The translations under genes and the position numbers were made by a program. Under the pieces are notes generated by a model. That model worked only from the letters and a program-made list of their open reading frames with translations, made no database searches and was not told the origin of the DNA. A stretch of 64,000 nt of DNA from an uncultured Woeseiaceae bacterium (GTDB lineage Bacteria; Pseudomonadota; Gammaproteobacteria; Steroidobacterales; Woeseiaceae): the NCBI GenBank assembly GCA_947259285.1, contig CAMYMR010000005.1, positions 29,985-93,984 of the forward strand, in the 5' to 3' direction. Shown here one piece after another: positions 1 to 8,341 of this stretch; position 1 is the stretch's first letter, and each line of letters opens with the position of its first letter.

Positions 1-117
1 GGTCTGCGTAACGTCGACAACGAACATGAAGGCGATCGTGAGCAAGAACAGCCCTATGACGAATACCAGTATCGACGAAAGCGTCTGTACCCATGCGAAT
101 GTCGCATCCATCGTCAT
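1..117 (-). CDS. N-terminus of a membrane protein, possibly FMN-binding glutamate synthase family (partial)
   Basis: Only the first 39 codons are in the window, and the frame stays open to base 1. The peptide starts MTMDATFAWV and has one hydrophobic segment at about residues 12-34, then VVDVTQT. A short N-terminal membrane helix followed by D-x-TQT resembles the start of FMN-binding glutamate synthase-family proteins (the GltB-like group with a membrane anchor). That match is from memory and rests on few residues. The ATG overlaps the stop of the DoxX gene in an ATGA arrangement, so the two are probably translationally coupled. An alternative ATG lies two codons downstream at 111. Confidence 0.4.
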   Translation of the reverse strand, partial: MTMDATFAWVQTLSSILVFVIGLFLLTIAFMFVVDVTQT

Positions 118-626
118 GAAAAACGCCTGGCCAGGATGTGGTCGAGGCTGAGTTTACCGGCGCCCTTGAAGACCAGTGGCAGCAGCATGGCGATGAAGAG
201 CAACGGGATGCGGAAATTACCGAATCCTTTATTCGTTACGGCATAGCCTTTCCAGAGCTCCGCGAGGCTGTTCCACTCATCCGGCCAATGCACGCCGGCG
301 ATCGCTACAATCGACAGGATGATCAGGCTGAATGCCCAGAAGCGCGTGAACAGTCCGAAGACCAGGCAGGCAGCGCCCAGTATTTCTGCCCAGGTCGCCA
401 TGAACCAGCTGATTTCGACCGGAATAACGTTGAACGGAAACGGGAAGTTGTCCTGAATGTTCGCGAACCAGTTGTTGCCATTGAGCTTCATCGAACCTGC
501 TCGTCCAAACTCGTAGGCCATTAGCAGCCGGATGGGCAATAAAGCGAGCCAGTCTCCTACCGGGTCCAGTACATCGACTACCTGGTCTTTCAGTCTGATA
601 ATTGCGTTCATCAAAATATTCCTCAA
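114..626 (-). CDS. DoxX family integral membrane protein
   Basis: This is a 170-residue protein with about four hydrophobic segments. It has the DoxX-type start LPIRLLMAYEFGRAGSMKL at about residues 30-48 and a helix around residues 78-110 carrying WAEILGAACLVFGLFTRFWA. DoxX proteins are small membrane proteins of poorly defined redox-related function. They commonly accompany DUF692/MNIO (bufB) and DUF2063 (bufC) genes, as here: it starts one base after the bufC stop. The stop overlaps the start of the next gene. Family assignment is firm; the biochemical role is not known. Confidence 0.85.
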   Translation of the reverse strand: MRNILMNAIIRLKDQVVDVLDPVGDWLALLPIRLLMAYEFGRAGSMKLNGNNWFANIQDNFPFPFNVIPVEISWFMATWAEILGAACLVFGLFTRFWAFSLIILSIVAIAGVHWPDEWNSLAELWKGYAVTNKGFGNFRIPLLFIAMLLPLVFKGAGKLSLDHILARRFS

Positions 627-627
627 G

Positions 628-1370
628 TTAGCGTCGCGTGCCGATCAAGATCTGCAGCTGACGCATTTCATTGAGTGCGTCAGCGCCGTGCCTGATCAGG
701 GCATCGACATCGTGGTAGCGGATCGATTCGGCGAGGTTGCGCAACAGCGCCTCGCCCGTCTTGTGACTTTCGTTATTTTCAACCGCGTCGAGCAGGCTGG
801 CGGTAATTGCGTTGAGCTCGAGGAAGCGAACTTTGTCGCTGCTGTCCCTGTATAACGCCAGGTATACAGGCTGGGAGGCTGGCTCCGATGGCAAGAAGTC
901 CGGCGAAATCCGGTGCACCGGATAGTGATACGCGAACGCCCAGGCAAGCGCCGATTTGACGGGTGTTTCGGCTAGCAGATCCCCGTCAGGATAGTCGAGA
1001 CGGATAAAGCCAGCTCCGCGTACTCGTAATGCGCAAGCTCGACCAGGAACGGCTCGTCATTCGAGGCAGCTTCATACTTTGTTTGCAGAAAGCTCAGGAA
1101 TTCCTCAGGCAGCCGAAGAAAGTAGGGCGTCTCTGCCTGGTAGTCGCGCATGAATTGCCGGATCATGCCGTGCCATTGTTGGTCCGTCTTGATCTTCCGA
1201 ATCACCGGAAACATTGTGGCGAGCAGGTTTGCGAGATTGTTGAAGAACAGCTTGCGATAGATCGCCATGCGCCGGTTCTCGATACCCTCGGGTGCCGGAA
1301 CGTTGTCAGGATCCCTGATGTGCGCGGCAAACGCGTACTGCTTCTCCTGAAAGTCGGGGCGCTCAGGCAT
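628..1370 (-). pseudogene. bufC: Frameshifted bufC (DUF2063, putative DNA-binding-fold partner of MNIO enzyme)
   Basis: Two reading frames together give one DUF2063/BufC protein of about 247 residues. The first runs from ATG 1370 (MPERPDFQEKQYAFAAHI) and ends ELALSVSTILTGIC at a stop at 972. The conserved continuation, DGDLLAETPVKSALAWAFAY then HRISPDFLPSEP, is read in a second frame that ends at 628. The switch needs one missing base (or two extra) near 975-1000. In the family, ELAL is followed within about a dozen residues by PDGDLLA, so nothing larger seems lost. BufC partners MNIO enzymes in RiPP (bufferin) maturation. The start overlaps the bufB stop by 8 bases. It may be a genuine inactivating mutation or a base-call error. 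Confidence 0.82.
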
Positions 1371-2217
1371 TGGCGACATTCCGATTGACGGCGTCGGACT
1401 GCAGCTGCTTGATGCGTCGAACCTCGTCCAGCAATTCATGCATTGGCGGAAAATTGAAGTCGCGCTCAAGCAGCGTCGGCACCGGCCCGAATCGTTCGTA
1501 GGCCTCCTTGAGGAGCTCCCACGCCTGGTCGTCGACAGCAGTACCGTGCGTGTCGATCCGCAGATCCGGCGCCTCAACATAGTGCCCGGCGAGGTGAAAA
1601 TAGCGAATCCGCTCAGCAGGCATGTCTTTGAGAAAATCACGCGGGTCATAGCGGTGATTGATGCTATTGACGACAATGTTATTGATGTCGAGCATCAGGT
1701 CGCAGTCGGATTCTTCGAGCACGGCGAGAAGAAACTCCTTTTCGCTCATTGACGTGTCGATCGCCGCGTAGAACGAGACATTTTCCAACGCGATACGTTG
1801 CTCCAGGATGTCCTGTACGCGACGTACCCGCTCCGCGACATACCTGACGGCGTCGTCGGTGAACGGCAGCGGCATGAGGTCGTAGAGCTGGCCATCATCG
1901 CCACAGTAGCTCAGGTGCTCGGAGTACATACGGATGTTGTGCTCCGACATGAACGCTTTTATGTCCCGAACGAGCTGCTCGTTGAGGGGCGACGGCGCGC
2001 CTATCGATAATGACAAGCCGTGAATGAGGAAGGGGTAGCGCTCGGTGAAAAAGCGCAGCTTCTTGGCCAGCGCCCCACCCACGTGGATCCAGTTTTCCGG
2101 CGCCACCTCCATGAAATCCACATCACTTGGTGGATTCGCCATCAGTTGATCGGCAATAGGCCGGCGCAGGCCGAGGCCTGCGCCGTGAACAGGGTATTGA
2201 GACTGTTGTTCGCTCAT
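1363..2217 (-). CDS. bufB: DUF692 / MNIO family multinuclear iron oxygenase (BufB-like)
   Basis: This 284-residue TIM-barrel protein belongs to the DUF692 family (MNIO), the iron enzymes that modify cysteines in RiPP precursors such as bufferins. Visible family motifs: GLGLR (15-18), EVAPENW (37-43), IHGLSLSIG with likely metal ligand H66, SEHLSY (99-104), ENVSFY (145-150), LMLDINN (174-180), HLAGH with H208 and H212, DTHGTAVDD (222-230) and LLERDFNFPP with E251. All expected ligand positions look intact, so the enzyme should be active. It is the first gene of the bufB-bufC-DoxX run. No DUF2282-type precursor peptide gene lies beside it: the 76 bases upstream run straight into the DUF1841 gene. 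Confidence 0.9.
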   Translation of the reverse strand: MSEQQSQYPVHGAGLGLRRPIADQLMANPPSDVDFMEVAPENWIHVGGALAKKLRFFTERYPFLIHGLSLSIGAPSPLNEQLVRDIKAFMSEHNIRMYSEHLSYCGDDGQLYDLMPLPFTDDAVRYVAERVRRVQDILEQRIALENVSFYAAIDTSMSEKEFLLAVLEESDCDLMLDINNIVVNSINHRYDPRDFLKDMPAERIRYFHLAGHYVEAPDLRIDTHGTAVDDQAWELLKEAYERFGPVPTLLERDFNFPPMHELLDEVRRIKQLQSDAVNRNVANA

Positions 2218-2293
2218 GGAGTCACCGTTTTGACGTTATCTGATCAGACCTCGCGGGCCCTCTATTTATTACACCTGATATTTGCCTCAGCAA

Positions 2294-2719
2294 TCAGGCC
2301 GTGAGGCGACGGAGGCGCTCCAGGTATTTCCGTTCATCCGGCGCCACGCCCTGGCTTTGGGAATCCCAGAGCGTTTCCGCGAGGCACTCGATCATCTGAT
2401 GCTCGGCTAAATGCGCGTCGCCTGTTGCAGACGTCAGGGTCTCGTGGATCCTGGCGATGCCGGCGGGCCGGTCCGTGGCAACCTGCTCACGAATACCAAG
2501 GTGCAGGCCCATATGCAGGAATGGATTGGAGCGTCCGCCATCGGGTGTGTAATCGCGATCAAGGCCATCGCCTGTAACTTCTCCGTGGTATTCCGGGTGC
2601 CATTCAACGACGGCGGCTATCTGCGCTTCCAGCGGCGACATCGGCAGTCTTTCGCGTCGCTTTCGCCAGGCTTCCACGTACATCTTGCGAAGCTCGGTTC
2701 TGTCCTGACCAAAAATCAC
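2294..2719 (-). CDS. DUF1841 family protein
   Basis: This 141-residue cytoplasmic protein matches the DUF1841 family over its full length. It starts MIFGQDRTELRKMY and contains WHPEYH (40-45), the conserved NPFLHMGLHLGIREQ segment (about 65-79) and AEHQMIECLAETLWDSQ. No catalytic function is established for the family. It overlaps the end of nth by four bases (ATGA), so it is translationally coupled to the rnf-nth operon; many proteobacteria keep it there. No signal peptide or membrane segment is visible. Confidence 0.85.
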   Translation of the reverse strand: MIFGQDRTELRKMYVEAWRKRRERLPMSPLEAQIAAVVEWHPEYHGEVTGDGLDRDYTPDGGRSNPFLHMGLHLGIREQVATDRPAGIARIHETLTSATGDAHLAEHQMIECLAETLWDSQSQGVAPDERKYLERLRRLTA

Positions 2720-3375
2720 GACAGCTCCTTCCTGGTGTATTCACACCACTCGACAATCGGGCAATCATCGCAGGCGGGCTTCCTCGCCTTGCACACGTAA
2801 CGGCCATGCAGAATGAGCCAGTGGTGTGCGTCCTTCTTGAATTCGTCAGGCACCAGTCTCAGCAATCGCTTTTCAACGTCGAGCGGCGTTTTGCCCTTCG
2901 CGATACCGGTGCGGTTCGAGACCCGGAAGATATGGGTGTCGACGGCAATGGTGGGCTCACCAAAAGCCGTATTGAGGACAACGTTCGCCGTCTTCCTGCC
3001 GACGCCAGGGAGCGCTTCCAGCGCCGTTCGGGAGCGCGGCACCTGACTTCCATGCTGCTCGACAAGGATCCGGCAGGTCTTGATGATGTTCTCGGCTTTG
3101 CTGTTATAGAGGCCAATGGTACGAATGTAAGGCTTGAGGCCTTCGACCCCGAGGGCCAGGATCGCTTCCGGCGTGCGCGCCGCCGGGAATAGCCTGGCGG
3201 TCGCTTTGTTGACGCTGACATCCGTCGCCTGTGCCGAGAGGATCACCGCGATCAGCAATTCGAATGGACTCTCGTAGATGAGCTCGGTTTCCGGAGCAGG
3301 CATACGCTCGCGCAGTGTGCTGAATATGGCCGTTCGTTTCGCCCTGTTCACGACCGTGGCTCTATTTCCGAGCAC
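2716..3375 (-). CDS. nth: Endonuclease III (base-excision repair DNA glycosylase/AP lyase)
   Basis: Nth removes oxidised pyrimidines and cleaves at abasic sites. The 219-residue product has the helix-hairpin-helix LPGVGRKTANVV with catalytic K128, the catalytic aspartate D146 in VDTHIFRV, and four cysteines (195, 202, 205, 211) in the C-x6-C-x2-C-x5-C spacing of the 4Fe-4S cluster. The N-terminal eight residues are extra relative to E. coli Nth. A GTG at 3351 (VNRAKRTAIF) aligns with the usual start and would give the canonical 211 residues, so either start is possible. It is the last core gene of the rnf operon, a standard position in gammaproteobacteria. Confidence 0.95.
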   Translation of the reverse strand: MLGNRATVVNRAKRTAIFSTLRERMPAPETELIYESPFELLIAVILSAQATDVSVNKATARLFPAARTPEAILALGVEGLKPYIRTIGLYNSKAENIIKTCRILVEQHGSQVPRSRTALEALPGVGRKTANVVLNTAFGEPTIAVDTHIFRVSNRTGIAKGKTPLDVEKRLLRLVPDEFKKDAHHWLILHGRYVCKARKPACDDCPIVEWCEYTRKELS

Positions 3376-4042
3376 GCCTGGCTTGCCCCAGCATCGCGTT
3401 CTTCAACTTTTCCCGTTGCCGGCGATCAATGACATTTTTTGCCGCTATGGCGAGCGCGAGACTGAAGAATGCGCCGGGCGGCAGTATGGCGAGCAGCCAG
3501 CCTCCGTCAAGCAGGACCAGGCCGCGGATGGGCTCACCCCCGATCAGCATATCCATTCCCGCAAACAGCGATCCCTGCCCGAGCAGTTCACGAAATCCGC
3601 CGATCGCCATTAACAAGAGTGCGAATCCCAGGCCCATGACAAAGCCGTCGGCAAGGCTCGCCCCGACGGTGTTTCGGGATGCGAAGACCTCCGCACGAGC
3701 GACGATGGCGCAGTTCGTTACGATCAGCGGGATGAAGATTCCGAGCGACCGATCCAGGTAAGGGAACCAGGCTTTGAAAACAAGCTCGATGCAGGTCACC
3801 AGGCTTGCAATGATCAAAACGTAAATCGGGATCCGAATCTCGGTCAGTATCCATCGCCGTGTCGCCGATACCAGGCCATTCGATGCAACCAGCACGGCGA
3901 TGGTGGCGATGCCCAATCCCAGGCCGTTGACGAATGTCGAGGTGACGGCGAGAACCGGGCACAATCCGAGCAGCTGCACCAGCCCGGGATTCTCGTCCCA
4001 GAGGCCGGTCTTCAGACGGTCAATAAATCTCGGCGACGTCAC
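3362..4042 (-). CDS. rnfE: Electron transport complex subunit RnfE/RsxE
   Basis: RnfE is an integral membrane subunit of the Rnf complex, which couples electron flow between ferredoxin and NAD to ion transport. The 226-residue protein has the family signature WDENPGLVQLLGLCPVLAV near the N-terminus and LGIFIPLIVTNCAIVARAE around residues 99-117, with six likely membrane helices and a basic C-terminal tail. It is paralogous to RnfA, sharing the LGLCP and LIxTNCA motifs. The start overlaps the end of rnfG by four bases. Confidence 0.96.
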   Translation of the reverse strand: MTSPRFIDRLKTGLWDENPGLVQLLGLCPVLAVTSTFVNGLGLGIATIAVLVASNGLVSATRRWILTEIRIPIYVLIIASLVTCIELVFKAWFPYLDRSLGIFIPLIVTNCAIVARAEVFASRNTVGASLADGFVMGLGFALLLMAIGGFRELLGQGSLFAGMDMLIGGEPIRGLVLLDGGWLLAILPPGAFFSLALAIAAKNVIDRRQREKLKNAMLGQARRARK

Positions 4043-4689
4043 GGGACTTCCTTTTGTTGGTCGCTCTCCGCCGGCGCGTCAGCGAAGAGCTCATCACGAT
4101 GCGCGTCGTAGTATACCAATGTGTTCTTTACAGCCTTGACGATGGCTCTCGGCGTCACCGACGCGCCTGTAAGCTGATCGAACTGCCCGCCATCGCCCTT
4201 TATCGCCCATTCGCTTGGCGTCGGGTCGAGAAGTGAGCGGCCCTCGAATTGCTTCACCCAGTCGGACTTCGTAGATTCAACACGATCGCCGAGCCCCGGT
4301 GTCTCACGATGCTCCAGCACGTGCACGCCGGTCACCAGACCCTCCGTATCGGCACCGACAAGGATCCGAATCGGTCCTGCGTATCCGTCGCGCGCGCTGA
4401 CGACGAACAGGGCTGCAACCGGTTCTTGCTGGGCGTAGACGCGATAGATTATCGCCGCCTCGGACCCCGGTAAATCGTGCGGCGGGGGCACGATGATCTT
4501 CGATTCGGTCACGCCGCTGTCGTAGAAGAGTCCCGATAACGCGGGTTGCAGGCTGCGTTCAAGCAACGCCTGTTCGTTGGCGTCGATGCGTTCTTCAGTC
4601 AGTCGGTAGGTGAACGCGACCAAGGTCGTGCAAATTGCCGCGATCACGGCCAGCGTTACGCCACCTTTGATTACCGTCGAAGCGCTCAT
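4039..4689 (-). CDS. rnfG: Electron transport complex subunit RnfG/RsxG (flavoprotein)
   Basis: RnfG carries a covalently bound FMN on the periplasmic side. The chosen start, ATG 4689 (MSASTVIKGG), overlaps the rnfD stop (ATGA) and gives 216 residues, the family's usual size. One N-terminal membrane helix (about 8-27) precedes the FMN-binding domain, which contains HRETPGLGDRVE and the flavinylation motif TGASVT followed by PRAIVKAVKN. The threonine of that motif is the expected FMN attachment site. The frame is open far upstream, but that extension reads antisense to conserved rnfD sequence and was discarded. Confidence 0.96.
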   Translation of the reverse strand: MSASTVIKGGVTLAVIAAICTTLVAFTYRLTEERIDANEQALLERSLQPALSGLFYDSGVTESKIIVPPPHDLPGSEAAIIYRVYAQQEPVAALFVVSARDGYAGPIRILVGADTEGLVTGVHVLEHRETPGLGDRVESTKSDWVKQFEGRSLLDPTPSEWAIKGDGGQFDQLTGASVTPRAIVKAVKNTLVYYDAHRDELFADAPAESDQQKEVP

Positions 4690-5738
4690 GGCGAGTCGCC
4701 CTTTTCGCTGTGGCCGACAATGTGCGGTCGGGTTACGAGGTCGATGGCCGGTACCGCCATGTTCATAATGAGAACGGCAAAGGCGACACCATCCGCATAG
4801 CTGCCCCAGGTACGAATACAGTAGATAAGGAAGCCAATTCCCAATCCGAACAGCAGTCGGCCACGTGGACTCGTCGCGCCGGAGACGGGGTCTGTCGCAA
4901 TAAAGAAAGCGCAAAGAATCGTGGCGCCGCTAAAAAGATGGAACCCGGGGCTCGGGTTAGAACCGGGATCGACGAGGTACATTATAGTCGCCGGGACCAG
5001 CAGTCCTGCGCCGACAGCGACGGGGATATGCCAGCGGATGACCTTCTTGATCAGCAGCCAGAATCCGCCGATCGCAAGAAAGTTTCCAATCCACTCCCAG
5101 CCGCGGCCACCGAAGTCTCCCATAATTGGATTGGCGCGAATCTCAGCGACGGTCCGCATCCCCGTGAGACCGGACTTCATGACGTCGAGCGGCGTGGCGC
5201 GGCTTACAGCGTCAAATCCCAATGCATCGGGTAGCGAGCCGGTCAGAGTGAATACCAGCGTCTGCAGCACCGTCAGGTACTCGTAGTCGATATCGCCGAT
5301 GCGCGGTGCCGTCCAAAGATTCAGGTGCATCGGAAAAGCGACCAGGATCACGACGTAGCCCGCCATGGCAGGGTTGAAGACATTGAAGCCCAGGCCGCCG
5401 TACAGGTGTTTGGCGACGACAACGGCGAACAGCGCCCCGGTGGCGGTGACCCACCACGGCGTCAATGAGGGCAGGGCGAATGTCAGCAACGCAGCCGCTA
5501 CGAGCGCGCTGTAGTCGGTGAGGGCCACTTCGGGTGGTCGCTTGCGCAAGTGCATGACCAGATACTCGCCGCCTAGCGCAAACAGCGACGCGACCAGCAG
5601 ATTAAAGATGAACCCGGGCCCGAAGAACCAGACGTGAGCGATAGCCGCGGGAATCAGCGCCATTAATACCTGCAACATCAGTCCGGGAACCGCGACCCGT
5701 GCCGACCAGTAGGGTGATTCGCGCCGTGCAAACTCCAC
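4686..5738 (-). CDS. rnfD: Electron transport complex subunit RnfD/RsxD (flavoprotein)
   Basis: This 350-residue polytopic membrane protein has about ten hydrophobic segments. The signature GGLGFNVFNPAMAGYV around residues 113-128 and the flavinylation motif SGATSPRGRL, in which the threonine carries FMN, identify RnfD. Together with RnfG it forms the membrane flavin relay of the complex. It begins two bases after the rnfC stop and overlaps rnfG at its end, so the operon is translated as a tightly coupled unit. Confidence 0.96.
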   Translation of the reverse strand: MEFARRESPYWSARVAVPGLMLQVLMALIPAAIAHVWFFGPGFIFNLLVASLFALGGEYLVMHLRKRPPEVALTDYSALVAAALLTFALPSLTPWWVTATGALFAVVVAKHLYGGLGFNVFNPAMAGYVVILVAFPMHLNLWTAPRIGDIDYEYLTVLQTLVFTLTGSLPDALGFDAVSRATPLDVMKSGLTGMRTVAEIRANPIMGDFGGRGWEWIGNFLAIGGFWLLIKKVIRWHIPVAVGAGLLVPATIMYLVDPGSNPSPGFHLFSGATILCAFFIATDPVSGATSPRGRLLFGLGIGFLIYCIRTWGSYADGVAFAVLIMNMAVPAIDLVTRPHIVGHSEKGDSP

Positions 5739-5740
5739 GC

Positions 5741-7255
5741 CTACTCGCCCTCGCTCTCTTTCTTTCGTTTCAGGATTTCAGCAATAGCAGCAGGGCCCGC
5801 CCGCCTGGCGGATTCTTTTTGCCGTGCAAGCTCGGACTCGCGGTCGGCTTTTTCCTGCTCGAGTCGCGCGTTTCTGGCCTCGAATCGCGCCCGCGCCCGC
5901 GCCGCACGGGCCTTTTCATCGGCGAGCTCCTGGATTCGACCCTTTGCGATTCGAAAATTTGCCGTCAGCGGTATATGGCTCGGACACACCAGGTCACAGC
6001 AGCCGCACTCAATGCAGTCGGTCAACCCGAAGTCTCGCAGCTTGGCCTCATTATCGGCGCAGGCGTGCCAGTACAGCTGTTGTGGCAGGAGCTGCACCGG
6101 GCAGACAGACGCACAGTCGCCGCAGCGTATGCAGGGGAGCTGGTGGCCTTCGAAGGAGGTCTTCAATACCACGAGAACCGAGTTCGTGGCTTTGACCAGC
6201 GGTACGCGATCGGTACTGATCGACTTGCCCGTTAACGGGCCGCCGATAAACAGGTGATCGGCCTGCTCGGCATAGCCTCCCGTGAACTCAACGATATCGG
6301 CAATAGTCGTGCCAATGCGCGCACGCACATTCATTGGATTGGCGATCCCGTCGCCCGCCACGGTCGTCACGCGCGAGATCAAAGGCTCATGGTTTTCGAT
6401 CCAGTCATGAACGGCTGCCGCGGTACCGACGTTTTGTACGAGACAGCCAACATCAGAGGGCAATCCGCCGCTCGGCACTTCACGATTCGTCACCAACTGC
6501 ACCAGCTGATCCTCGCCCCCCGAGGGATAGATCGTCGGCACCTGCTTGAGGATGATGCGCTCGTCGTCAAGTTCTCCCAGCGCTTCGCCAAGACTTTGCA
6601 ACGCATCGGGCTTGTCGCTTTCCACCGCGAGATAGCAGGATTCGATCTGCAAGGCATGCAACAGCACCTTGGCGCCACTCAGGATTGACAGCGCTCGCTC
6701 GCGCATCAGCATGTCGTCACAGCTAATATACGGCTCGCATTCGACGCCATTGAGAATCAGGTAGTCGATATCGCCGGTTCGTGCCTGCATGAGCTTCTGC
6801 GCGGTAGGAAAAACCGCCCCGCCGAGCCCAACAATGCCTCCGTCCAGTATTTTCTTGAGCAGTGCTTCGGGCGCGAGATCCAGGTAGTGCTGGTCCTCTT
6901 TAGCCGGATCAATCGCGCGGTCCTCGCCATCACATTCGATGATGATGCAAGGTGCCTTGTCGCCGTAGCGTCCTGATACGGGCCAGGGTTCGATCGCGAC
7001 CACCTTTCCGGACGAGGGCGCGTGAACGGGCGCGCCCAGTGATCCTTCCGGTTTCGCGAGCAGCTGTCCCTTGAGGACCACGTCGCCCATCGCGACAATC
7101 GGCTGCGCCGGATCACCGACATGCTGCGTGATCGGGAGGGCCAGCTGCGCGGGTAGCGGCACATCGCGAATAGGGTGGGCCGTCGAAGCCGTCTTGTGCC
7201 CCGGTAGTCGTAAGCCACCGTGCAGCTTGCCCAGATCATAGGTCGGTGCTGTCAC
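5741..7255 (-). CDS. rnfC: Electron transport complex subunit RnfC/RsxC
   Basis: RnfC is the peripheral NADH/flavin and iron-sulfur subunit. The start is GTG 7255 (first residues [14 protein letters not shown]), which overlaps the rnfB stop as GTGA and gives 504 residues. An upstream ATG at 7411 only reads through the rnfB ferredoxin region and is rejected. Visible features are GGxVFPTA, the ferredoxin clusters [12 protein letters not shown] and [12 protein letters not shown] in the second half, and a highly charged Ala/Arg/Glu-rich C-terminal tail of about 70 residues predicted to be a coiled coil. The tail is short compared with the long repeats of the enterobacterial protein. Confidence 0.95.
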   Translation of the reverse strand: MTAPTYDLGKLHGGLRLPGHKTASTAHPIRDVPLPAQLALPITQHVGDPAQPIVAMGDVVLKGQLLAKPEGSLGAPVHAPSSGKVVAIEPWPVSGRYGDKAPCIIIECDGEDRAIDPAKEDQHYLDLAPEALLKKILDGGIVGLGGAVFPTAQKLMQARTGDIDYLILNGVECEPYISCDDMLMRERALSILSGAKVLLHALQIESCYLAVESDKPDALQSLGEALGELDDERIILKQVPTIYPSGGEDQLVQLVTNREVPSGGLPSDVGCLVQNVGTAAAVHDWIENHEPLISRVTTVAGDGIANPMNVRARIGTTIADIVEFTGGYAEQADHLFIGGPLTGKSISTDRVPLVKATNSVLVVLKTSFEGHQLPCIRCGDCASVCPVQLLPQQLYWHACADNEAKLRDFGLTDCIECGCCDLVCPSHIPLTANFRIAKGRIQELADEKARAARARARFEARNARLEQEKADRESELARQKESARRAGPAAIAEILKRKKESEGE

Positions 7256-7734
7256 GCGATCGGTCTCATGCTGATGCAATCCACGGGGCAGGGCGCGACG
7301 CACAGCTCGCAGCCCGTGCATTCGCTTTCGATAATCGTGTGCATGAAGTGCGCTGCGCCGACGATTGCATCGACAGGGCAGGCGTTGCGGCAGTGCACGC
7401 AACCGATGCATAAGGATTCGTCGATAACGGCAACCGCGGGATGTGGTCGCTGCACCAGTGGCAATGGTTCGCGACCCAACAGACTGGCGAGCCGCTTAAC
7501 GGTGACTTCGCCGCCGGGTGGGCAAAGGTTGATCGAAGCAGCGCCGTCGACGATCGCCGCCGCGTAGGGCCGACAACCTGGGTAGCCGCATTGCGCGCAT
7601 TGGGTCTGCGGCAGCAGCTCATTGACCTTTTCGACAAGATCGTCGGACCTGGACGGCAGATGTCTCGACGCAAAGCTCAAAGCGAGGCCCGCGGCGAGGG
7701 CGATCAGTGCAATTGTCGCGATAGCTTCCCACAT
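7252..7734 (-). CDS. rnfB: Electron transport complex subunit RnfB/RsxB (ferredoxin-like)
   Basis: This 160-residue iron-sulfur subunit has an N-terminal membrane helix (about 3-22). The Fe-S domain [13 protein letters not shown] follows at about 46-58 with a later cysteine in INLCPPGG. Two 4Fe-4S ferredoxin motifs come next, [12 protein letters not shown] and [12 protein letters not shown]. It relays electrons between the soluble donor and the membrane flavins. It lies nine bases downstream of rnfA and overlaps the GTG start of rnfC. Confidence 0.96.
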   Translation of the reverse strand: MWEAIATIALIALAAGLALSFASRHLPSRSDDLVEKVNELLPQTQCAQCGYPGCRPYAAAIVDGAASINLCPPGGEVTVKRLASLLGREPLPLVQRPHPAVAVIDESLCIGCVHCRNACPVDAIVGAAHFMHTIIESECTGCELCVAPCPVDCISMRPIA

Positions 7735-7743
7735 AGGCGGCCA

Positions 7744-8325
7744 TCAGGGACGAGCCATGCCCGAAAAACCCATGAAAGCCAACGACATCATTCCAGCGGT
7801 CATCAGCGCAATGGCGGTGCCGCGAAATGGCACCGGTATGTCGGCAACTTCGAGGCGTTCTCGAATAGCCGCAAACATCACGAGTACCAGCGCGAATCCC
7901 AGCGACGCCCCGAAACCATAAAACACCGACTGCACGAAGCCTTTCGACTGCTGGACGTTGAGCAAAGCAACGCCAAGCACAGCGCAGTTGGTCGCAATCA
8001 GCGGGATATAGATACCCAGGACTTGTTCAAGAAGCGGGCTCATCCGACGTACCATGATTTCCGTAAACTGCACGCTTGCCGCAATGACCAGTATGAAACT
8101 GATCGTGCGCAAGTACTCCAGTCCAAGCGGCACCAGCACATATTGGTGAAGGAGATACGCCGTTGCCGACGATAGCGTCAAAACGAAAGCGGTCGCGAGC
8201 GACATACCCGTGGCGGCTTCGAGGTTTCTCGATACACCGAGAAACGGGCACAGCCCAAGGAACCTGACAAGTACGAAGTTATTGACCAGCACAGTGCTGA
8301 TTAGGATGACGATCAGTTCTGTCAT
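7744..8325 (-). CDS. rnfA: Electron transport complex subunit RnfA/RsxA
   Basis: RnfA is an inner-membrane subunit with six helices. The start at 8325 ([19 protein letters not shown]) gives 193 residues, exactly the usual family length. Motifs include [16 protein letters not shown] near the N-terminus and [20 protein letters not shown] in the middle, the pseudo-symmetric counterpart of the RnfE motif. It is the first rnf gene and starts 16 bases after the metG stop, so metG and rnf are probably co-transcribed. Confidence 0.96.
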   Translation of the reverse strand: MTELIVILISTVLVNNFVLVRFLGLCPFLGVSRNLEAATGMSLATAFVLTLSSATAYLLHQYVLVPLGLEYLRTISFILVIAASVQFTEIMVRRMSPLLEQVLGIYIPLIATNCAVLGVALLNVQQSKGFVQSVFYGFGASLGFALVLVMFAAIRERLEVADIPVPFRGTAIALMTAGMMSLAFMGFSGMARP

Positions 8326-8341
8326 TTGGCTATTGTAAGGG

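Noticed and set aside
8326..8341. A terminator between metG and rnfA.
   Set aside because: The 16-base gap has no stem-loop, so the genes are more likely co-transcribed.
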